64,000 bases of DNA from Liolophura sinensis (lineage: Eukaryota; Mollusca; Polyplacophora; Chitonida; Chitonidae): assembly GCF_032854445.1 (NCBI RefSeq), contig NC_088305.1, forward strand, positions 20,553,955 to 20,617,954. The letters run 5' to 3'. Position 1 is the stretch's first letter, and every line of letters begins with the position of its first letter. This document shows, piece after piece, positions 12,691-24,070 of the stretch. A program made the translations under genes and the position numbers. The notes under the pieces were generated by a model. That model ran no database searches. It worked only from the letters and a program-made list of their open reading frames with translations, and was not told the origin of the DNA.

Positions 12691-12950
12691 ATATTTATTT
12701 GATTGGTGTTTTACGCCGTACTCAAGAATATTTCACTTATACGACGGCACCCAGCATTATGGTGAGAGGAAACCGGGCAGAGCCCGAGGGAAACCCACGA
12801 CCATCCGGAGGCTGTTGCTGGACGTTCCCAAGTACGGCCGGAAAGGAAGCCAGCATGAGCTGGAGTTGAACTCACAGCGACCGGATTGGTGAGACGCTGC
12901 ATGGGTCATTAGGCTACGCTAGCGCTCTAACCAACTGAGCCACGGAGGCC
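12691..12950 (-). repeat. SINE-A, full length with target-site duplication
   Basis: Complete from tail (TTTATTTGATTGGTGTTTTAC) to head (CTAACCAACTGAGCCACGGA, GGCC). It is flanked by GGGTCAAAACATATA at 12677 and GGGTCAAAATATA at 12953, a target-site duplication differing by one base. This indicates L1-type insertion of a complete copy. The two small open frames over it are not genes. Confidence 0.93.
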
Positions 12951-13361
12951 TCGGGTCAAAATATAAAGAACCAGCGAAAATCGGCCAATAAACCATCATC
13001 CGGCAAACAGATCTGTGGCCACGATTGTTCCACATCCGGTCACATCAGTCTGACAGCGACAGGATATTAAATCGACCTGATTGATGTGTTTAGACGTGTT
13101 GATGTGTTTACCCATAAAGATTAAACATCTTTCTAAATCTAGTTTTATTCAGCTCCCTATTAATACATGACGAGTGTACTGACTGAACTTTGTGGTTGTG
13201 AAATGGTAATAATACTGAGTTTGGGTCCACGAAAAAACCTATAGTGACAAAAACTCTACTTTTCCCTATCAGGAGTTGTTGTAACTCACGGTAATAATAC
13301 TGAGTTGGGTTCATGAAGAAAACATGATTTGCATGTTACAAAATTAGCAGTTGTTGATACA

Positions 13362-13595
13362 TTTTTTGTTTATCTGATTGGTGTTTTACGCCATAGTCAA
13401 GAATATTTCACGTATACGACGGCGGCCAGCATTATGGTGGGAGGAAACCGCAAGTTGCTGGCAGACCTTACCGGCTTACGGCCGAAAAGGAAGCCAGCAT
13501 GAACTGGACTTGAACTCACAGGGACCACATTGGTGAGAGTCTACTGGGTCATTACGCTGCGCTAGCCCGCTAACCAACCGAGCCAGGGAGGCCAC
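13362..13595 (-). repeat. SINE-A with internal deletion
   Basis: Tail and head are intact, but the GGGCAGAGCCC / CCACGACCATCC block between GGAGGAAACCG and CAAGTTGCTGGCAGACC is absent. The sequence is otherwise close to the family consensus. Confidence 0.88.
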
Positions 13596-13924
13596 AGTTA
13601 CAAATACAGGTATAATCTATATAAACCTACATGTATATTGGCCAAACTCCTGTCAGAAGTTTTTGAATTTGTTCCCTTCTTTTTCATGCCAATTTCTGTG
13701 AATCTGTTTAGCGTTAATAATTCATAAACTGGCTATTGTTTTCTTCGTAATCACTGCATGTGTACATCGGCAAAACATCAAGTATTTCTTGTGTGTTTTC
13801 CCAGCAGAGACCACGGTGTCCACTGTGCGTCATACTAAAACTGCGCAAAATTAACTTCCCAATATTCAAAAGATGTCGCCGCTCCGCGCTATCAGGATTT
13901 TGACGTTGAAGTTATACGAAAGGA

Positions 13925-14066
13925 GGTCTTTCAGCAGCCTGCGGATGGTCGTGGGTTTCCCCCGGGCTGTGCCCGGTTTCCACCCACCATAATGCTAGCC
14001 GCCGTCGTATAAGTGAAATGTTCTTGAATACGCAGTAAAACACCAGTCAAATAAATAAATAAATAT
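13925..14066 (+). repeat. SINE-A copy, 5'-truncated
   Basis: Starts at CAGCAGCCTGCGGATGGTCG and runs through CCATAATGCTAGCCGCCGTC to the tail AAACACCAGTCAAATAAATA. Confidence 0.88.
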
Positions 14067-15888
14067 ACGAAAGGATCTAGTACAAATTTGTACAATCTGG
14101 TGACGGACGTCTGTTCCAAAGTACAATTACTCATCAGTCCGACAATGGATCTCAGGTGATGTCCGCATCTCATCGATTTTCCTTACAGGTTGATCGCACC
14201 TACCAAGACTACATACTGTCATGATATATGTTGCTTTGGCATTTGCAATATATTAACTTAGCCTGTGAACAAGGCCCTGAAAAATAATTTTAAAAATGTT
14301 TCAAAATTTCATAAGCAACTAGAAGTGCCTCTCATAAAGGCAAAGAACACATCAACATAAAGTACATGTCAAATGAAAGGCCATTGAGTATTGTACTGAA
14401 AAATAGTTTAATTTTTTTAGAACATATATTTGGACATTTTTAAATTCATTTAAAACTTTGGACTCCAGTGTGACCTATTCTGACCATGTTTGTACCACTT
14501 CACATTTTTTCCTCTTGACACACATATTGCTGTATTTCATCATTCCAAATGCATCTTTATTTATGGTTATGAACACATTCAACAAATGGACCTTGAAGCA
14601 AACTATTTCAAGACAAAAATATTGTGACATCACTGATTCTCTCTGGGTCCTAATAGGCCACCAAGAAATTTTATCTTTTAAATGCATTTTAGTCCACTTT
14701 CAAGAAAGTGAATCAAACTATTTTCCTGGACAGTGTTTAGTGGTCTTTCACCTGATAAATATTTTATTTTAGTGTTTTCTTTGATATTAAACATCCTCCT
14801 GTGTTAAGATAGATTCGGCAAAATAATCACCTCCAGTAAGATTAACCAACAAGACGAAAGAAGCTAAAAAAGACAGAACAAAAAATCCTTCAGGAATTAA
14901 ACCTACTCTTCACTTTGAACTACGTTTTCCCGGAAGCGAACAACAGTTATCATCATCTTAAGACAAATAGTTGACATGTTGGATCATCAACCTTGGAAGA
15001 CCTCCCGTAGGCGTCTTTCGGAAGTCAAAGTTAAATTTGAATTAATGAAACAGTTTATTGTTTTCCGAATGTTCAATGAACGCAAATGGACAATCGTTAG
15101 ATGCCGCAATACTCACAATATTCTCGCAGTTAGAGTGTATTTGAGTCGACTTTGTGCAAGTTAACCCGATGAAGGATCGACGAAAGGCATGGATATCTTA
15201 CACTGAAGCTTTAATGGTTGACAAACATCCTGGAAGAGGCTTGAAACTTGTTCAGTAAGCTCCAAACTGAAAACTGAAAGCTCCAATGGGAAAACGGTCA
15301 CTGAATGATATCAACATACTAGCACTTCTCTGATTTACACATAAGGCAAAAAAAATATTATCTCCTATTTCAAGGCATTTATCCTACATCTATTTTTTCG
15401 AATTCAGTTATTATTCTTACAACATTTGTACAAGAACTAAAGCGATTACTTACCACCATGGACCGGTGAAATTTCGTGATGCTCAAATACAGTGTTCTTT
15501 CGTCTGATGGCGTAAGATACAACAGAGCACACAGAAAAGCGTAAACGTCCACAGAAAGGGCGACGACTAAAAGAACAATCACCATTATGATCAGGCATAT
15601 AATATGCCGTTACATACTGGCCAAAACAGGTTGAGCCTTAACCGTGCAAGAAGACACCTTTCTCATCTTTTAGATAGCGTCGCTCGTGATGAAAGGTTCT
15701 GAAGTATACCAAAACTAAAACTAGGCTGAAAAAGGCGTTACACTTGTTCCATTGTTGGTAGAAAATGAAGAAAGAAAAACTGATAAAGAAAAATTACTAG
15801 AAGAATTTCCGACATACATCCGACGTAAAAATGTCAAGAAGGCAAGTGATCACACTGGAACAAGTTAATAATGTTCTCAATGAGTAAA
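14067..15888. other. no gene recognised
   Basis: AT-rich unique sequence. The longest frame, 104 codons at 14458-14772, is hydrophobic and F/L/H-rich as expected from composition and shows no family signature. Confidence 0.35.
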
Positions 15889-15889
15889 T

Positions 15890-16146
15890 GGGGCCTCCGT
15901 GGCTCAGTTGGTTACGCGCTAGCACAGCGTAATGACCCAGGAGTCTCTCACCAATGCGGTCGCTGTCACTTCAAGTCCAGCTCATGTTGGCTTCCTCTCC
16001 GGCCGTAAGTGGGAAGGTCTGCCATCAACCTGCGGATGGTCATGGGTTTGCCCCGACCATAATGCTGGCCGCCGTTGTATAAGTGAAATATTCTTGAGCA
16101 CGGCGTAAAACACCAATCAAATTAAATAAATCAATAAGTAAGTAAT
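15890..16146 (+). repeat. SINE-A, full-length reference copy
   Basis: A tRNA-derived short retroposon. The head GGGCCTCCGTGGCTCAGTTG contains an A-box-like element, and TTCAAGTCC about 60 bases later fits a B box, so RNA polymerase III would be expected to transcribe it. The body reads GCTTCCTCTCCGGCCGTAAG, CTGCGGATGGTCATGGG and CCATAATGCTGGCCGCCG. The 3' end is TAAGTGAAATATTCTTGAGC, GGCGTAAAACACCAATCAA, then AAATAAAT repeats. A and B boxes plus an A-rich 3' repeat define a SINE. I believe such SINEs are widespread in molluscs, but I cannot name the family without a database. At least 20 further copies or fragments lie in this window on both strands. Confidence 0.92.
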
Positions 16147-16300
16147 ATAGGGGTTGCATCAGTTTGATCAATTAAAAGAAAACACATCTAGTTTAGGCCA
16201 TCTGGACCGAAGATATAATACTGATGTGACAATGGACTGATGCCCTAATGCAGAAGCCGTAAGAACAACGTCAGGCAAGGACCCTAAACACAAAGATATT

Positions 16301-16500
16301 NNNNNNNNNNNNNNNNNNNNNNNNNNNNNNNNNNNNNNNNNNNNNNNNNNNNNNNNNNNNNNNNNNNNNNNNNNNNNNNNNNNNNNNNNNNNNNNNNNNN
16401 NNNNNNNNNNNNNNNNNNNNNNNNNNNNNNNNNNNNNNNNNNNNNNNNNNNNNNNNNNNNNNNNNNNNNNNNNNNNNNNNNNNNNNNNNNNNNNNNNNNN
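16301..16500. other. scaffold gap of exactly 200 N
   Basis: A run of 200 unknown bases. The 18 bases before it (CCTAAACACAAAGATATT, 16283-16300) are repeated exactly after it (16501-16518), so the two contigs probably overlap and little or nothing may be missing. Confidence 0.97.
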
Positions 16501-16518
16501 CCTAAACACAAAGATATT

Positions 16519-17235
16519 TTAACCTAAATTATTAACGGCTGATTTTATGTTGTAATTACGCAATTTCAGCCGGGTTTTAGCGTACGGTTGAAACATTTGG
16601 TTTTGTTAAGAAGGCTAATGGTTTGGAACATAGCCTGATATGTCTTTGTAAAACAGACCATTGACCATTGACATATCAGATAAGTTTAATATGAATATAA
16701 TCTATATTGATGATTTATGATATATGTCTAAATCCAGACTGTCATGTATCATCTGCAATAAGGAAAGGTTTCAAAGCTCTTCCATGATCTGGTATCCCTC
16801 TCTCATTTGTACATTTGTGACAAAAATCTGGTCAAAATTAAAAACCAATAGTCTGCATATGTAGAATAGTACACGTACCACGTAACAAACAGTTCATTTC
16901 ACTTTAGATTCACATTCTGTAACCATAAATTTGGGTTAAACTTGATCAAATCTCCTCTTTTCCGGTGCACTGGCCTTCTGTCATAGTTAGGTAGTCGAGG
17001 GTACGAAAGTGAGGCTCTCGTACCTATCCTGGTGGAAATGTGCCGCCGTATTTGACTCCATTAAAAGAAAAAAATGTTTGGCTTTTCACAGGGCGCCACA
17101 ACATCTATGCCGGATCTAAGGGCACAAAAACAGCCTTTTTTGAAGTAAGTAACTTTCTGAGAAAGTGGCTAAGGGTAAAGAAAATTATTTTTCTTATCCT
17201 CATCGGGCCTGTATATCATAACCTAGAGAGGTTTC
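16519..17235. other. no gene recognised
   Basis: AT-rich sequence after the gap with no supported feature. Confidence 0.35.
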
Positions 17236-17385
17236 AGAAGCTCATTGTGGCTTATTTTCCGGCCATACTTGGGAAGCTCTTGCAGCAAATTGCCAATGAT
17301 CGCAGGTTTCCCCCACGCTCTGCCCGATTTCCTTCAACCATAATGCTGACTGCCGTAGTATAAGAGAAGTATTCTTGAGAGTGAC
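17236..17385 (+). repeat. SINE-A copy, diverged and 5'-truncated
   Basis: AAGCTCATTGTGGCTTATTT, CCGGCCATACTTGGGAAGCT, CCATAATGCTGACTGCCGTA and TATTCTTGAGAG follow the SINE-A order with many substitutions. The terminal CACCAATCAAA is missing. Confidence 0.75.
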
Positions 17386-17407
17386 GATCAAGTCTTAATG
17401 ATATGTT

Positions 17408-17679
17408 TATCTGACCGAGACAGATAGTTGATCCTATCTGACCAAGACAGATAGAGGATCATATCTGACCAAGACAGATAGAGGATCATATCTGACCGAG
17501 ACAGATAGGGGATCATATCTGACCGAGACAGATAGAGGATCATATCTGACCGAGACAGATAGAGGATCATATCTGACCAAGACAGATAGAGGATCATATC
17601 TGACCAAGACAGATAGAGGATCATATTTGACCGAGACAGATACAGGATCATATCTGACCGAGACAGATAGAGGACCATA
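17408..17679. repeat. minisatellite, 27-bp hairpin-forming unit
   Basis: About 10 copies of a 27-bp unit (TATCTGACCGAGACAGATA plus GAGGATCA). Each unit contains TATCTG and its reverse complement CAGATA separated by 7 bases, so each copy could form a small stem-loop. The reverse frame encodes a 9-residue repeat (MILYLSRSD); this is read as a by-product of a stop-free 27-bp unit. Confidence 0.94.
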
Positions 17680-17694
17680 ACCTTCTTATTCTGC

Positions 17695-17905
17695 GTGTCT
17701 TCGGTGATTGATGAAGATCATCTCGATCCCTAGATTTCCACCGGTTATTGGATTCTCTACACACGGAATCTTGTATAAAGGCTTGTATCTGACGCCAGAT
17801 TCCTTAAAATTTCAGCGGAGTTTATATCTCACTAAATGAGAGACGCAGCCCTCACCTGTGATGAAAGCGAATTCTTCGGACGAAATTCCGTGACAAGGTT
17901 AACTT
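17695..17905. repeat. element I copy 2
   Basis: Colinear with 4230-4545: GGATTCTCTACACACGGAAT, GACGCCAGATTCCTTAAAAT, TTCAGCGGAGTT and GAATTCTTCGGACGAAATTC. Confidence 0.5.
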
Positions 17906-17937
17906 GTCCTTCAAAATGTCGACGATAAACCTGTAAT

Positions 17938-18430
17938 GGTCTGAGTGATGTTAAAATGTATTCTGTTGTTATAACGCAATATTCTGTCATATTCAACATA
18001 CATGTAATATCCTCTTAGTCTAATAGATTTTTTTTTTTTTTTTTTTTTTTGATTGGTGTTTTACGCCGTACTCAAGAATATTTCACTTATACGACGGCGG
18101 CCAGCATTATGGTGGGTGGAAACCGGGCAGAGCCCGGGGGAAACCCACGACCATCCGTAGGTTGCTGACAGACCTTCTCACGTACGGCCGCCAGCATGAG
18201 CTGGACTTGAACTCACAGCGACCGCATTGGTGAGAGACTCCTGGGTCATTACGCTGCGCTAGCGCTTTAACCGACTGAGCCACGGAGGCCCTAGTCTAAT
18301 AGAATCTTTATGTTGAATTAATACAGTATGTGTATTGTATTTAACAGAGCTATCTGCAGCGATAGCAGAATACATTCCAGCATCACTCAGACAACAGACT
18401 TTCTGTTAAACTTAACAAATTAAGTTGTTG
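17938..18430. mobile_element. element E (MITE-like) interrupted by a SINE-A
   Basis: CTGAGTGATGTTAAAATGTA, ATGTTGAATTAATACAGTAT and CAGACTTTCTGTTAAA match the intact copy at 20134-20342. A SINE-A (18028-18291) splits this copy. Its 3' terminal inverted repeat is present at 18395-18410; the 5' one is not recognisable. Confidence 0.8.
18028..18291 (-). repeat. SINE-A nested in element E, with 12-bp target-site duplication
   Basis: Read on the reverse strand it runs from the head (GGCCTCCGTGGCTCAGTCGG) to CACCAATC and a homopolymer A tail, seen on + as T at 18028-18050. It is flanked by the exact repeat TAGTCTAATAGA at 18016-18027 and 18292-18303. The poly-A tail and clean duplication suggest a fairly recent insertion. 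Confidence 0.95.
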
Positions 18431-18865
18431 AGTGTATCGGTACAACAGTAGACAGACCTTCAAACTGTTCTAGTTTGTTTTGATTATTCTCATGTTAGGC
18501 TCTTTGCCTTTCTATGTCCCAAAAAATACAGAAATAAAAAAATCAGTGACATTATCGCTTTTACTACCAAACTCACTGGACTGAAGGCCCCCCTCACAAA
18601 ACGTTACAGCCTCATCGATAGTTAAATTATAGGGAAACCTTTTCGGGTGTAACGGCTTCGTGATTTTGATGCCCAAAATCTCCCGTCCTCAAGAGAATTG
18701 GTGGCTTGCTGATCTTTTGTATGTCTCCATGCATCCCTCTATTTGCACAGATACGAATCGGTGGCGCGTTTGCACGGAAGCATTAATTGTTTAAATGAAG
18801 AAAACCATGTTTTGTGAAAGGTTCTAGAAAGTCAGTTGGATTATCAGTCTTTTTATTACAAACCT
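18431..18865. other. no gene recognised
   Basis: AT-rich sequence with no supported feature. Confidence 0.3.
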
Positions 18866-19445
18866 GGTCTGACAAAGGCAAATATCAGGATGCTGGGAAG
18901 AGCAGAACGCTGCCATCAGCGTATAATGGCTGACGGCGCCATGCAGACTGTCGTCTGTCATATTTTTATATTTCAACCGCTGAAATTATCAAACTCTTTT
19001 TCATCAAACTCTTTGTCAAACGACACCCATCCCGCCCTGTAACTGTAAAAATTATCGAACGGCATAGCAACAATATTGTTCAGCGTGAGGGAGTTCTCTC
19101 TATAATGTTTTTGCGACAGCCCTGAGGTAAAAGAATCTCTGATATATTTAAGAATTTCCAGGGTTGTTCAGTACACGATATCGTGTGACAAAATCGCTCA
19201 GTGATCATTTTAGGATAATTCCAAGGCTTCGGATGGACCTCTAACTCTATATACAGGCGATTAGAGAAAAATCATCCGTTATCATTTAGCCTACAGACAA
19301 TGGTCATAATTTGTGTGGTATAAGAAACGGATGAGTCCAAGACGTCTATTAAAGCGAAATAGACACTCCAATTAACCCGGAATAAAAGTGAGCTCAGTAA
19401 TCAAGCATTTATGTGAAACTAATAGTATGGGTTTGAATGTCTAAA
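18866..19445. repeat. element G copy 1
   Basis: Shared with 25590-25945 in the same order: GCTGGGAAGAGCAGAACGCTG, TATAATGG, GCAGACTGTCGTCTGTCAT, CAGACAATGGTCA, GAGCTCAGTAATCAAGC and TATGTGAAACTAA. Intervening lengths differ. No coding capacity is seen. Confidence 0.55.
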
Positions 19446-20133
19446 TCTTTTCGTATGTTGTTATGGGCCAGTGATTAAGCCAACATCCTGAAGCCGTGAG
19501 GATTCATCCGACGCGCTGTAGCCATATAGCTGGTATAATGATACGCGGATCTGATGGTACTCTGTATATTTAGTGTCACGGAAACTCCTTGACTGTCTGG
19601 AGACAGAGGAATAACAATCTTGAACTGCAATCAAGAAAAGAGAGGTTTATTTTATACATATGCGAGTACAATACTCAACCTGCATATGCAACAATACACC
19701 AGAGACGTTTGGCGATACCACGCTGTCTGAGAGGAAGCTGTGTATAGGAAGTATCTAATCCAGAATGCTGTGTTAATGGCAAAGAACAAAGCAAAAGTGT
19801 GAGTAGATGTAATATCACTAAAATCCTACATCGACTTCACGTTTCAGCGAAGCCGGAACGGGGACTACCGTTACGATTGGATCGAAGGTCAGCTACCATA
19901 CACCTAACACTACTCTCAGTTCCGGGAGGTACACTCAAGTCTACTTTTACTTGCAAGATCTGGGTTTAAATATCTGAGCCCCCTGTTACAGATCGGACGT
20001 TCACCAGCAGGCCACCAGCAATAATGTCTTTGTTCCTAGTCATAAGTGTAGCGTAAATTTTCTTGAGGACGTCAGGACGTAACAACCTCTCGTCACCGAT
20101 GGAAGCAATATACGTACATTACATTCAAACAAA
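19446..20133. other. no gene recognised
   Basis: Unassigned unique sequence between elements G and E. Confidence 0.3.
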
Positions 20134-20342
20134 TAATTTGTTAAATTTAACAGAAAGTCTGCCTGAGTGATACTAGAATGTATTCTGTTATTATAATACA
20201 ATATTCTGTCATATTCATTGTGGTATCCTGTTGGTCTAATAGAATGGCTATGTTGAATTAATACAATATATGTGTTATATTTAACAGAACAATCTGCATC
20301 ATTCAGATAACAGACTTTCTGTTAAATGTGACAGATTAATTT
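20134..20342. mobile_element. element E, intact MITE-like element
   Basis: About 210 bp bounded by inverted repeats. ATTTAACAGAAAGTCTG at 20145-20161 is the exact reverse complement of 20311-20327, and similarity extends outwards about 10 bases with mismatches. It is AT-rich and non-coding, as expected for a miniature inverted-repeat transposable element moved by a transposase encoded elsewhere. Element E at 17938-18430 carries a SINE where this copy has the uninterrupted GTCTAATAGAATGGCTATG. Confidence 0.82.
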
Positions 20343-20511
20343 TTTGAGTGTAGATATATCTATTTGCCCTCGGCAATTTGAAGGGTTGCAGTAACATATC
20401 CTTCAGCGAGCATGGATGTTCAGCTATTGATATACCATAAAAAGATGTAGAGGGCTATTGATAGGCCAACTGTGTAACCATATAAATAGACTGTTACTGG
20501 TGAACGAAGCA

Positions 20512-20640
20512 TTAAACCTGTGGATGGTCGAAGATTTCCTCCCACCATAAAGCTGGACACTATGTTATAAATGAATTATTGCTGAGTATGGCGCAAAACC
20601 ACGGTCGAATGGATAATTAAATACATAAAGTAAATAAATA
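20512..20640 (+). repeat. SINE-A remnant
   Basis: ACCTGTGGATGGTCGAAGAT, CCTCCCACCATAAAGCTGG, TTGCTGAGTATGGCGCAAAA and an AATAAATA tail. Strongly diverged. Confidence 0.65.
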
Positions 20641-20735
20641 ACCAAGCATTAGAACAGTGAAATCCATATATCGGTGAAAAAAGTAAATAAAACTGTCTCT
20701 TGTAAAGAAAAAAGGAATTTTAGCCAAAAATTAGA

Positions 20736-21058
20736 GTGAGTGATTGAGTGCTTGGGGATTAAGGTTGTACGTAACAATTTCTCGGTCATATGACGACGAA
20801 GGAATCCTTAGAGTGCATGTAATGTGCCTCCTTGTTGCAGGACGGATTTCCACCGCTCTTTTATCTAGTGTTACTTCACTGAGACGTCTTACTGAAGTCA
20901 AGCAAGCTGCACCGCTCGATTCATTATACTGATACGGGTCAAGCAGTCGTCGCACTATGCCCTTCATGCTGAACACGAAACGAGGAAGTTACAACTTCCT
21001 TTTTTAAGGTCTTAGGTGTGACTCGACCCAGGATTGATCCTGGATCTCCCGCTCCCAA
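20736..21058 (-). repeat. SINE-B, 5'-truncated, with 12-bp target-site duplication
   Basis: The SINE-B tail is seen on + as GAGTGATTGAGTGCTTGGGG and the body as CTCCTTGTTGCAGGACGGAT. The element stops inside the tRNA-like head. Exact CCAAAAATTAGA lies at 20724-20735 and 21059-21070. A truncated 5' end with an intact duplication shows it was truncated on insertion. Confidence 0.93.
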
Positions 21059-21189
21059 CCAAAAATTAGATGAGCCCGCAAGGTTTTTTGACAGACTATC
21101 ACTTTCAAGTCCTAACCTATCTAAAAGTGGCGTAGGGGTATAATCGTAGTGGGTGGTATCTGTCCCTCTTACCGTCTGATCGCTTGTAC

Positions 21190-21419
21190 GTTATTCCTTA
21201 AAATATCTCTTAAACACGTGTAGCCTACTATACCAGTCTTAAACCGCAGTAACGGAGGTCGTTTAAGTTGCTACTATTCAAACACTTCCATGATTAGATG
21301 GAGTAAAACTCTAAGGTAAATTGACAAGAGGCCAGATTTCAAGGGTAACATTGACCATTGAACAAATATCGCATAGCGTTTCATTCTGGTTTTTACTCTT
21401 CGTGCTGTAGTCATTCCAA
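21190..21419 (-). repeat. element D copy fused to SINE-A
   Basis: In reverse orientation it matches 31818-32130 closely: GAATGACTACAGCACGAAGA, GCGATATTTGTTCAATGGTC, GTGTTTGAATAGTAGCAACT. It abuts the head of the SINE-A at 21420. Confidence 0.8.
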
Positions 21420-21675
21420 GGGCCTCCGTGGCTCAGTTGGTTAGCGCGCTAGCGCAGCGTAATGACCCAGAAGCCTCTCATCAATGCAGTCGCTGTGAGT
21501 TCAAGTCCAGCTCATGCTGACTTCCTCTCCCGTCGTATGTGGGAGTGTCTGTCAGCAAACTGTGGACGGTCGTGGGTTTCACCCGGGCTATGCCCTTTTT
21601 CCTCCCACCATACTGCTGGCCGCCGTCGTATAAGTGAAATATTCTTGAGTACGGCATAAAACACCAATGAAAGTG
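21420..21675 (+). repeat. SINE-A, full length with 10-bp target-site duplication
   Basis: Head GGGCCTCCGTGGCTCAGTTG to tail ACGGCATAAAACACCAATGA. GTCATTCCAA lies at 21410-21419 and 21676-21685. It shares diagnostic differences (GCAAACTGTGGACGG, CATGCTGACTTCC) with the copy at 31576-31817, which sits at the same element D junction. Confidence 0.93.
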
Positions 21676-21685
21676 GTCATTCCAA

Positions 21686-23814
21686 AACAACGTAAAACTT
21701 CAGTTCCCAAAGGAATATGCGATAGTTGTAAATAAATTTATAAATAGTAAATTAAGTTGGTAACATGTATGGAGAAGAAGTCATCAGTTTTCATTGATGC
21801 AGAGAAAACAATGTTTGTCAACCAATTTAAATTTCAAACTCATAATCCGGGAATAATCTCCAGGTCGAATACACCATAGGTATTTCAGTCGAACTGTGAT
21901 CGCATTGTTCATGAAATTGTCATGTTCATGTGAAAAAACATAAATCCGGCTCAGGATGACGTCACAAGCTTCTCTTACAAAACACATTTTTTTCCACAAT
22001 GCCCCTCAGATTTTGGGAATCGGGCAGTTTGATACTACTCTTGCTGCAAGGAACCCCGAATAAAATCTTTTTGCTTGGTAAAGTGTTTCGTGAACAAGAT
22101 CCCTCTTCTACTAAGTTAATTGTAACCATCTTGGAGACACATGCCAAAGAATACGTTGTCATGGTAGGTAACCAACAATTAACTTAACCTACGTTATATT
22201 TGGAAATTAAGGCCCTGACAAGTCTTCTATAAAAATATCTTTAAAACATTCAGAAACGTCTCTTGATCGACATGTAGCTGTATACTTTAAGCTTTAATCA
22301 TTTGATAGTTATTTATTGTTAGCATTGATCGCAAAGAACACCTAAAGTAGCAAGAAGACAATAATCCCTCAAATAGTATGCTTCTTTTGGGCGGATGCCC
22401 AATGGGGGGGTCCCTGATCTATCAGCAACAGGTAACCCATCATCATCACAGACAAATATCTGTGACATCAACTGCAGGGAAACGACCTCCCTTAGGTGTC
22501 TTCATGTAATGAACCTAGTTGATCTCTGACAAATGGAATCAACTGTGAATGACTCTTAATGGACCATTCATATAGAAAACTATTTTAAATTGACTTCAAA
22601 GACACAATAGAAAAGCAGTTGTCCCTTTTTGTGGTGATAATCGTTACTGGTTCAGCCATTGTAGGATAGAAAGACAAGCTTGTGTTCACGAAGCTTCATT
22701 ACACCAGTCTGTATGGATTGCATTATAAACTACCAGGTATAATGACAAACTCTGATGACCAGACAATGCTGATCCTAAGCTGTGTGAAAACACACCTTAT
22801 CGTTACATAAAGTGGACTTACTTCAGGATTTGGAGGCAGAGCGATGCCGAAAGAGAAACTAAAAAAATAGAATGTACCATAAAGGAAATAAAGAATGTTG
22901 AATTGTTCAGGAAAAATACCGACACTCTTGTTGATAATTTAAGTTTTTTTGTATTCGAAACAATTTCCGACGTAATTAAGAGATGTAATGTAAAGTATTA
23001 ATTAGATCACTGCCGTAAGCAGATCACTGCCGTTAGCACACCAGATTGATGGGGTGTTACATTAGAAGGACATGCGTTTTCCTTAAATGCGTCATCTAAC
23101 ACTTTGAATAGAGCTGTTAAATGTGGAATCGTGGAAATTCACACCAAAAGAAAGAAATTAAGAATCTCAACGTCAAGTTCAATATTCGTATTTCACTTAC
23201 AGACCGTAAAAAGGGCACCCCAAGTCGACAATAACAAGAGAACATCAGAACATCATCACATACAAATGTGAGTTAATAATTCATCGAAAACTCCAAACTA
23301 CGGATTAACTAACACGACTGTGTTTTGGTCAAAACTTTGAAACGTCTTACAACGACCTTTTTTGTCTCTATTTGCAAAGCGGAGGGCAGTGCAGATACGC
23401 CTTGATCTATCTGGTTGTTTATAGGCTTATATGCATATATGTCAGTTGCATTTGAAGAGACTTCGAGACCGTAGATATCCGGGCATTTGTCGTTATACTC
23501 ACGCCAACAAGTTTACTCGCTCACACACCGCGGTGAAAACATAGTCTGAATGATATGGGAGTTAATACAAAACTCTGCTTCACGGCCTCATAAGTCAAAA
23601 AAAAAGGTTGTGCCGACGTTCATGATTTATATACCTGTATACTATGGTCATTGCTCTGTTGTCTTACATCCTGTAATCTCTAGTTATTGTCAAACATATA
23701 CTTCTCTGAATATCCTCCAATGTTGTTCATTTCCCTATATCTTCCCAGGTTATCTTTCACCTCGTCTTCTGCTTGCCGCTGCCTTTTACGTGTGAAGTGC
23801 TCGGATGTCCGCGG
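21686..23814. other. no gene recognised
   Basis: Mostly unique sequence. A 62-codon frame at 21999-22187 could be an exon of an unknown gene, but it has no family signature and no partner exon was found. Confidence 0.35.
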
Positions 23815-24070
23815 TCTGGAATACATCGGCAAGGCAGGGGCTAATAGCTTAATTATGGGATTACCTGACGCTGAGCTTTGATGGTACACTGGAGAAGATG
23901 GTGCCCACTAGCTTAAACCAGATGACCCGATAACGGCCTGTGCCGCAGAACTGAGGCAGTTCGTTACAGCACAGTTAAAATGAATTGTGGTCACTGGAGA
24001 TGAGCAACTAATCAGTTATGTCGTCGACGTCTTAGCGAGATTTTATTGACAGCACTGAAATCAGTCACTC
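23815..24070. repeat. element F copy 1
   Basis: Colinear with 30150-30372: GGATTACCTGACGCTGAGCT, ACACTGGAGAAGATGG, AACCAGATGACCCGATAACG, CCTGTGCCGCAGA and TTTTATTGA. Non-coding. Confidence 0.65.

Noticed and set aside
16168-16511. Reverse open frames across the N run
   Set aside because: They exist only because unknown bases cannot contain a stop.
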